The position numbers and the translations under genes are program-made. Below are positions 58,986 to 64,000 of a stretch of 64,000 nucleotides of DNA, in pieces. How positions within the stretch are numbered: the first letter of the stretch is position 1; each line of letters starts with the position of its first letter. Under the pieces are notes generated by a model. That model was not told the DNA's origin, made no database searches, and was given only the letters and a program-made list of their open reading frames with translations. Source of the DNA: Oceanicaulis sp. HLUCCA04 (GTDB taxonomy: Bacteria; Pseudomonadota; Alphaproteobacteria; Caulobacterales; Maricaulaceae); the NCBI GenBank assembly GCA_001314625.1, contig LJSH01000002.1, positions 402,458 to 466,457 of the forward strand, read 5' to 3'.

Positions 58986-61480
58986 GCCAGGCCTCCCGGT
59001 GCCAGAATGATGAGGGCGAGCCCGCCAATGCCTGTAATGGCGGTGTAGAGCTGCCAGATCGCCGTGCCGCGCATATCCGTGCTGCGCAGGCTTGAGACAA
59101 ACCCGGCTCGGCACCGCGCGAGCGTATAGGCGGCAAACATGACCCCCAGCAGCGTGTGCAGAATGACATAGCCGATGATCGCCATCGTGATAGCGGCGTA
59201 GGCGTGGGTGTCCGGCGGCGGCGCGTCCATGATGGCCAGCCCCATAAGCAGCCCGAGCCCGGCAAGGCTTGCTGCCAGCGAGCCTGCGAGCCAAATCATT
59301 CTAGCGCCGTTCGCTTCGCGGCTATTGGAGCGCCGGGCGAGTGTGGCGAAGATGGCAGCGGCCGCCAGGCTAATGGCGATCCCGGCAATCAACACCGGAC
59401 TGGCATTGAGAAACTGCGGCGGCCAGCCGGCGGCTGTTGTCCACAAGAAGAGAAACCCGAAAAGGAGCGAGCCGTAAAACGCGGCGTTGGCGGCCAGAAA
59501 GTATTTCAGGCCCAGCAAGGTTGGCACCGACGGCACGGCGAAGTGGACAGGCAGGCGCAAGCCCTGACCGGCATCGATCAGTGCCGGGTCGCTCTTCGCG
59601 CCCAGCGACCACAGCCAGCGCCAGCCGAAGGCAGTGGCGATAACGAGCCCCAGCGGGGCTACCCAATATGCGCTCAGCAGGAAGGCGGTAAAGAATACCG
59701 CCAGGCCTGCCGCCATCCAGAACGGTGTGTAATCATTCTTCGGCAGAAGCAGGACATGCTCAGGCTCGCCGGTCGCCATGTCCACGCACAGGGTTTCCAT
59801 TTCGCCTCTGGGAGCGCCGGCCAGATACCCCTTGCCAGCCGCGATATCGGCGCCAAGGCGCACATTGTCTTCCAGCGGATCACGGCCCGTCACCAGCGGC
59901 AGGGACGCGAAATTATAGCTCGGCGCAGGGGTGGGCATGGCCCAGTCCAGCCCTGTTCCGCCCCACGGATTGCGCCGGAAACGGCGTCCGAACCGGGTTT
60001 GCAGCACGATATCGATCACGAACAGGGCAAAGCCTGCCGCCATCACAAATCCGCCAATGGACGAGATGAGGTTGGGAAGGTCCCAGCCCAGCCCGCTCTC
60101 ATACGTGAAAATGCGGCGCGGCATGCCCATCAGGCCGGTGAAATGCATGATCAGGAAGGTGCCGTGAAAGCCCAGAAAGATCAGCCAGAACGCTGCTTTC
60201 GAGACTGAAAACACCGGCAGGCGTCCGGTCATCAGCGGCAGCCAGTAATAGGTGGCCGCTAGCATCGGGAAGACGAAGCCGCCAATCAGCACATAGTGCA
60301 GGTGAGCGACCACGAAATGTGTGTCATGGGCCTGCCAGTTGAACGGCACCAGCGCCAGCATCACGCCGGTCAGCCCGCCCAGGATGAACACCGAGAAGAA
60401 GCCCATCAGATAGAGCATGGGCAGGCTCATCTGCGGGCGTCCGCGCATCAGGGTCGCGATCCAGGCAAATACCTGCACGGCGGTCGGCACGGCGACCAGC
60501 ATGGAGGCGGCCGAGAAGAAGGCGAGCGACAGATGGGGGATGCCGGTGGCGAACATGTGGTGGACCCACAGTCCGAAGCTTAGGAAGGCCAGCGCGATGA
60601 TCGCCGCGACGATCCACGCATAGCCGACGATCCTGGTGCGCGCGAAGACAGGAATGAGTGTGGAGACGGCTCCGGCAGCGGGCAGGAAGATGATGTAGAC
60701 TTCCGGGTGGCCGAACAGCCAGAACAGGTGCTGCCACAGCAAGGGCGCGCCGCCGCGCTCAGGGTCGAAGAAGGGCCAGTTGAAGGCCCGCTCCATCTCC
60801 AGCAGCACACTGCCCAGAATCAGCGGCGGGAAGGCGATCAGCATCATCGCGGCGGTTACCAGCAGATACCACGCCATCAGCGGCATGCGTGAAAGCGCCA
60901 TGCCAGCGGTGCGCACTTTGAGCACTGTGACGACGATCTCCACCGCTGCGCAGACGGCGGAAATCTCCACGAAGGTGATACCCAGCAGCCAGACATCGGC
61001 ATTGATGCCGGGCGTATAGGTGCTGGATGCGAGCGGCGTGTACATGAACCAGCCGCTGTCGGGGGCAACGCCCATCACCATGGCCACAAGAATGATCGTG
61101 CCGCCAAACAGATAGCACCAGTAGCCGAACGCGGACAGACGCGGATAGGCGAGGTCTCGTGCACCGAGGATTTTTGGCAGCAGGTAGAGAGCCACGCCCT
61201 CGATCAGGGGAATCGCGAACAGGAACATCATCACCGTGCCGTGCATGGTGAAAATCTGGTTGTAGGCGTCGGCTCCCAGAAACGGGTTCTCCGGACGGGC
61301 AAGCTGCGCGCGGATCAGCATCGCCAACACCCCGCCAATCGCGAAATAGATGAAGGCGGTAATGATGAAGCGCCGCCCGACGACCGAGTGATTGACCGCA
61401 GACAGGGCCGCAATTCCTCTGGGTGCCCGCCAGATGGCATCCAGCGCCCGGTGCAGGCCGACGGGTGTTGTGGGGGTCAT
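58982..61480 (-). CDS. Cytochrome c oxidase, fused subunits I and III
   Basis: An 832-residue membrane protein. The N-terminal ~560 residues are a haem-copper oxidase subunit I: His80 and His395 for haem a, His393 for haem a3, CuB ligands His258, His307 and His308, and the HPEVY crosslink (His258-Tyr262) with Glu260, the A1-type pattern. Asp109 in GARDLAYPRL would start the D channel. After a soluble linker come further membrane helices (residues ~605-830) like subunit III (LKYFLAANAAFYGSLLFGFLFLW). It reduces oxygen and pumps protons. It overlaps coxB upstream by 4 bases. Confidence 0.93.
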   Translation of the reverse strand: MTPTTPVGLHRALDAIWRAPRGIAALSAVNHSVVGRRFIITAFIYFAIGGVLAMLIRAQLARPENPFLGADAYNQIFTMHGTVMMFLFAIPLIEGVALYLLPKILGARDLAYPRLSAFGYWCYLFGGTIILVAMVMGVAPDSGWFMYTPLASSTYTPGINADVWLLGITFVEISAVCAAVEIVVTVLKVRTAGMALSRMPLMAWYLLVTAAMMLIAFPPLILGSVLLEMERAFNWPFFDPERGGAPLLWQHLFWLFGHPEVYIIFLPAAGAVSTLIPVFARTRIVGYAWIVAAIIALAFLSFGLWVHHMFATGIPHLSLAFFSAASMLVAVPTAVQVFAWIATLMRGRPQMSLPMLYLMGFFSVFILGGLTGVMLALVPFNWQAHDTHFVVAHLHYVLIGGFVFPMLAATYYWLPLMTGRLPVFSVSKAAFWLIFLGFHGTFLIMHFTGLMGMPRRIFTYESGLGWDLPNLISSIGGFVMAAGFALFVIDIVLQTRFGRRFRRNPWGGTGLDWAMPTPAPSYNFASLPLVTGRDPLEDNVRLGADIAAGKGYLAGAPRGEMETLCVDMATGEPEHVLLLPKNDYTPFWMAAGLAVFFTAFLLSAYWVAPLGLVIATAFGWRWLWSLGAKSDPALIDAGQGLRLPVHFAVPSVPTLLGLKYFLAANAAFYGSLLFGFLFLWTTAAGWPPQFLNASPVLIAGIAISLAAAAIFATLARRSNSREANGARMIWLAGSLAASLAGLGLLMGLAIMDAPPPDTHAYAAITMAIIGYVILHTLLGVMFAAYTLARCRAGFVSSLRSTDMRGTAIWQLYTAITGIGGLALIILAPGGLA

Positions 61481-62190
61481 GGCCGCGCCTCGGCGTTCAG
61501 CTCGGCCGTCAGTACGTTCTCGTATTCATCTTGCGGGTGAGCCACTACGCTAAAGCGCATGGTCGCATGCTCCAGCCCGCAGAATTCTGCGCACATGCCC
61601 TCATAGATCCCCGGCTCGGGAGCGAAAATCCTCAGCGTGTTGGTGGTGCCGGGTATGGCATCGATCTTGCCCGCAAGGCGCGGCACCCAGAAACCGTGTA
61701 TGACGTCCGCAGAGGTAATGGCGATATCCACCGGCTCGCCTGCGGGTATGTGCAGCACGCCTTGCGTGACCTCCTCAGTGTCCGGGTAGCCGAAGGTCCA
61801 CTCCCACTGGGCGGCCTGCGCCTCGACCGTATAGACTTGGCCATCCCGGTCCGCGAGCATGGACTGGCCGGACGGCAGGCCCCAGGCCAGTAAGGCGGCC
61901 AGCACAATGAGAGGAAAGCCCAGCGCGCCTACCCACAGCCAGAGCTTTTCGGGAACTTCCACCGGCCGGTGCCGTTTGAAGAATGGCCACAGGACAAGGC
62001 CCATCATCGCGGCGAGTATGACGAGCGAGCCGGTCAGCATCACCCACCACACGCCGGCAATCGACTGCGCGGCCGGACCGGCGGGATCAAGTGCAGACAG
62101 CGCGCCCTCGCAACCGGCGAGGGCAGGGGCCAGCAACAGGGGAAGAGCCAGATGGCGAAGACCGACCCGGCCAAGGCCGAGATATTCCAC
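61477..62190 (-). CDS. coxB: Cytochrome c oxidase subunit II (lipoprotein)
   Basis: A 237-residue subunit starting at GTG 62190, supported by GGAGGG just upstream and by the need to include the lipobox LAGC (Cys27). Two membrane helices follow (~49-70 and ~85-103). The CuA domain has His165 (VIHGFW) and the motif CAEFCGLEHATM with Cys200, Cys204, His208 and Met211, so a binuclear copper centre should form. No cytochrome c domain is fused. The start overlaps head-to-head with the divergent DUF2231 gene by 39 bases. Confidence 0.9.
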   Translation of the reverse strand: MEYLGLGRVGLRHLALPLLLAPALAGCEGALSALDPAGPAAQSIAGVWWVMLTGSLVILAAMMGLVLWPFFKRHRPVEVPEKLWLWVGALGFPLIVLAALLAWGLPSGQSMLADRDGQVYTVEAQAAQWEWTFGYPDTEEVTQGVLHIPAGEPVDIAITSADVIHGFWVPRLAGKIDAIPGTTNTLRIFAPEPGIYEGMCAEFCGLEHATMRFSVVAHPQDEYENVLTAELNAEARP

Positions 62191-62721
62191 AATCCCTCCG
62201 CCGCTGACCCGGCTTATCACGACCTTGACAGCCGCATTGCGCTGGCCGGCCACCCCGTCCATGCCATGCTGGTGGCTTTCCCGATTGCCGGAGCCTTCGC
62301 GCTGGCATTCTGCGATGTTGCTTTCTGGTGGACGAGTGATCCGTTCTGGGCGCGCGCCGGGCTGTGGGCGAGCGGCGGAGGTTTCCTGATGGGCTGCCTG
62401 GCGGCGCTGGCCGGTGCTGCTGAACTGTTGCTGGTCCCCGGCGTGCGCCGCCGCGCCGCCGCGTGGAGCCATGCGGTTGCCGCCATGGTGCTGCTGGGTG
62501 TGATGGCGGCGAGCTGGTCGCTGCGTCTGCAAGGGGGCGTGGACGCCATCCTGCCCTGGGGCCTGATCCTGAGCTGGATGGCACTCGGGCTGGTCGCCGT
62601 CGCGGGCTGGCATGGAGGAAAGCTGGTTTTTGAGCATCAGGTTGGCATCGCTCTGCCAGAGGAGGAAGACGATGATCCCGCGATCGAGCCGTCAGAGATC
62701 AAGGGCAATTCGGCGTCCTGA
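62152..62721 (+). CDS. DUF2231 membrane protein
   Basis: A 189-residue protein. A hydrophilic N-terminal stretch of about 30 residues precedes GHPVHAMLVAFPIAGAFALAFCDV, the DUF2231 signature with a conserved HPxH, then three more helices and an acidic tail (LPEEEDDDP). The HPxH might bind haem or metal, but this is unproven. GGGGAAGAG supports ATG 62152. It is the only plus-strand gene inside the oxidase locus, overlapping coxB at its 5' end and the copD-like gene at its 3' end (85 bases). Confidence 0.85.
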   Translation: MAKTDPAKAEIFHNPSAADPAYHDLDSRIALAGHPVHAMLVAFPIAGAFALAFCDVAFWWTSDPFWARAGLWASGGGFLMGCLAALAGAAELLLVPGVRRRAAAWSHAVAAMVLLGVMAASWSLRLQGGVDAILPWGLILSWMALGLVAVAGWHGGKLVFEHQVGIALPEEEDDDPAIEPSEIKGNSAS

Positions 62722-63170
62722 CCTTCCAGTAGCCAGCCGGGCATCCAGCCTTCCGGAATGGACGGGCGGCCCAGCACCATCATCAGGACAGCGCCAACCG
62801 CCAGCACGGCGCCCGCCAGCAGCGCGGCACGCCGCCAGCGGGTAGGACGGGCATCGGGCGCTTCCAGCTGGTCGAGCACGCGCCCGACAAGCATGTGAAT
62901 ACCGGCCATCGCCGCGACAGCTGCCAGTTTCAAGAATAGCCAGTCGTCTGCCGTGACGAAGAATATGAGCGCCGTGCCGGTGCCGATGGCCAGAACAGCG
63001 GCCGGTGACACCAGCGCATCATAGGCGAACCGGGAGAAATGGTGCAGGCGCACCACGACCGGGCGGCTGGACAGCTCCTCGTCCCGCCGGAGCAGCGCAG
63101 GCAGCGCGATCAGTCCGCCGGCCCACACGGTAATGGCCATGATGTGGAGTAATTTGAGCGTGATCAGCAT
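62637..63170 (-). CDS. CopD-like membrane protein
   Basis: A 177-residue protein with about four membrane helices (LKLLHIMAITVWAGGLIALPALL near the N-terminus, then DALVSPAAVLAIGTGTALIFF and further segments) and a serine-rich C-terminus. The helix pattern with a conserved His in LKLLHI and WAGG fits the CopD superfamily, linked to copper import across the inner membrane. It shares one base with ctaG (TGATG). Next to CuA/CuB oxidase genes, a role in copper supply for oxidase assembly is a sensible inference. Confidence 0.78.
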   Translation of the reverse strand: MLITLKLLHIMAITVWAGGLIALPALLRRDEELSSRPVVVRLHHFSRFAYDALVSPAAVLAIGTGTALIFFVTADDWLFLKLAAVAAMAGIHMLVGRVLDQLEAPDARPTRWRRAALLAGAVLAVGAVLMMVLGRPSIPEGWMPGWLLEGQDAELPLISDGSIAGSSSSSSGRAMPT

Positions 63171-63931
63171 CACCTGGCCGCAATCCGCCCGCCGCCGCGC
63201 AAGGCCGACGCTGCCGCCACTGCCAGCGCCACGAGGTAAGGCAGTACGCCCGGCACCCACATAATCAGGCCAGCAACTTGCTGATCTTCCAGCGCCGTCA
63301 GGCCCCATGGCGCTGTCGTCAGGGCATGCGGGGCATAAAGCGGATCAGGCGCGAATGTGATCAGGGCGCCCAGCAGGCCCATCTGGGCGGCGAAGCCTGC
63401 AAGCGTGCCCGCACTGGCCGCGATATCCTTCCAGCGCGCGATCAGAGCACGCCAGAACCACACCGCGCTGGCCAGCAGCGAGAGCTGCATGAGCCAGTAT
63501 ACCGCATCATTGCTGAGGGCTGCTTCATAGGGCTGCGGTGCATGCCATATCCAGAAAACCGCCGCGTGCACAATCGCTGCGCCCGTGAGGGTGCCGGTGG
63601 CCCGTTTGCCGCCCAGACCCCAGGCCAGCAGCGGTGCGAGCAGCGCGACCAGAACGAGATGATTGACCACGCGCATGGAAAGCAGCGCCACGCTCATCGC
63701 ACACAGAGGCGTCACGAACAGGGCGAAAGCCAGCAGCCAGGCGCCCAGCAGGGCGGGGCTGCGGTGCCGGTCAGCGCCTGTGCGGCGCACGGCCGAAATG
63801 CCTGCCGCAACGGCCAGCACTATCAGTGCCACGATCAGCCACGGATCACCATTCCAAGCCGCCCACAGGCTTTCCGGCTGGGCTGGCGGACCGCAATAGG
63901 CCGCAGACTGACCGCTGACAGGAAGGGTCAT
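63170..63931 (-). CDS. ctaG: Cytochrome c oxidase assembly protein CtaG (caa3 type)
   Basis: A 253-residue protein of the CtaG_Caa3 family with about seven membrane helices. Motifs include TPLCAMSVALLSMRVVNHLVLVALLAPLLAWG, then IWHAPQPYEAALSNDAVYWLMQ, both family marks, with histidines able to bind copper. It probably helps insert CuB into the oxidase. ATG 63931 follows AGGACCAGACC. It heads the minus-strand oxidase gene set. The 69 bases beyond it to the window edge hold no recognisable feature. Confidence 0.9.
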   Translation of the reverse strand: MTLPVSGQSAAYCGPPAQPESLWAAWNGDPWLIVALIVLAVAAGISAVRRTGADRHRSPALLGAWLLAFALFVTPLCAMSVALLSMRVVNHLVLVALLAPLLAWGLGGKRATGTLTGAAIVHAAVFWIWHAPQPYEAALSNDAVYWLMQLSLLASAVWFWRALIARWKDIAASAGTLAGFAAQMGLLGALITFAPDPLYAPHALTTAPWGLTALEDQQVAGLIMWVPGVLPYLVALAVAAASALRGGGRIAAR

Positions 63932-64000
63932 GGTCTGGTCCTGACTCGCTGCGAGGATAGGAGCATCCCGCCCTCCTGTCCGGTCCGCCTGGCTCGTAAA

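Overview
The window is a gene-dense, GC-rich stretch of chromosome from an alphaproteobacterium, most likely a marine stalked or prosthecate relative of Maricaulis, Oceanicaulis or Hyphomonas. That placement is inferred from an alphaproteobacterial-type AddB followed by AddA and thioredoxin, a tsaE-amgK-murU operon, two promoter-like sites of the GGAAC-N16-CGTT class used by the alphaproteobacterial stress sigma factor EcfG, an argG/ftsK/katG housekeeping set, and the many exported enzymes. I see no rRNA, tRNA, CRISPR array, prophage or insertion sequence. No gene-free gap exceeds about 285 bases.

Layout. 1-8.1 kb: end of ubiX, two small conserved genes, an exported S9 peptidase, a short-chain dehydrogenase (SDR), an arylformamidase-kynureninase pair (kynBU), and an SMP-30-like protein coupled to another SDR. 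8.2-9.8 kb (minus): a [2Fe-2S] ferredoxin and its FAD reductase. 9.9-19.4 kb: one long operon tsaE-amgK-murU-addB-addA-trxA (tRNA modification, cell-wall recycling, double-strand-break repair, redox), closed by a strong terminator. 19.5-21 kb (minus): SDR-pyrF. 21.2-27.5 kb: argG, an exported propeller protein, ftsK, a SnoaL-like protein and nth. 27.6-30.2 kb: a trimeric autotransporter adhesin with a structured leader, then a 51-residue membrane protein behind a perfect EcfG-type promoter. 30.2-36.9 kb (minus): a divergent PEP carboxylase homologue, a sphingosine-phosphate-lyase-like PLP enzyme and katG.

37-46 kb: a lipoprotein formylglycine-generating enzyme faces two exported sulfatases whose active-site cysteines it should convert. 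Divergent from the sulfatases is a TetR-GST-GST-HCCA-isomerase-like operon, with an AcrR-like operator between them. Next come a nucleotide-sugar epimerase, a small membrane protein and a DUF3008 protein with its own EcfG-like promoter. 47-51 kb: the Anbu proteasome-like peptidase with its usual ATP-grasp, alpha-E and transglutaminase partners. 51.3-55.7 kb: a tight envelope/signalling operon (DUF3034 outer-membrane protein, exported truncated haemoglobin, exported cupredoxin, membrane EAL-domain protein). 55.7-64 kb: a BaiN-like flavoprotein, a ferric-reductase-like flavocytochrome with a 30-residue membrane peptide, and a cytochrome c oxidase locus (ctaG, copD-like, coxB, fused subunit I/III, small membrane protein), interrupted on the other strand by a DUF2231 protein.

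The best candidates for under-described biology are the globin-cupredoxin-EAL operon, the lipoprotein maturase with its sulfatases, the Anbu cluster, the adhesin leader hairpin, and the small stress-promoter genes.
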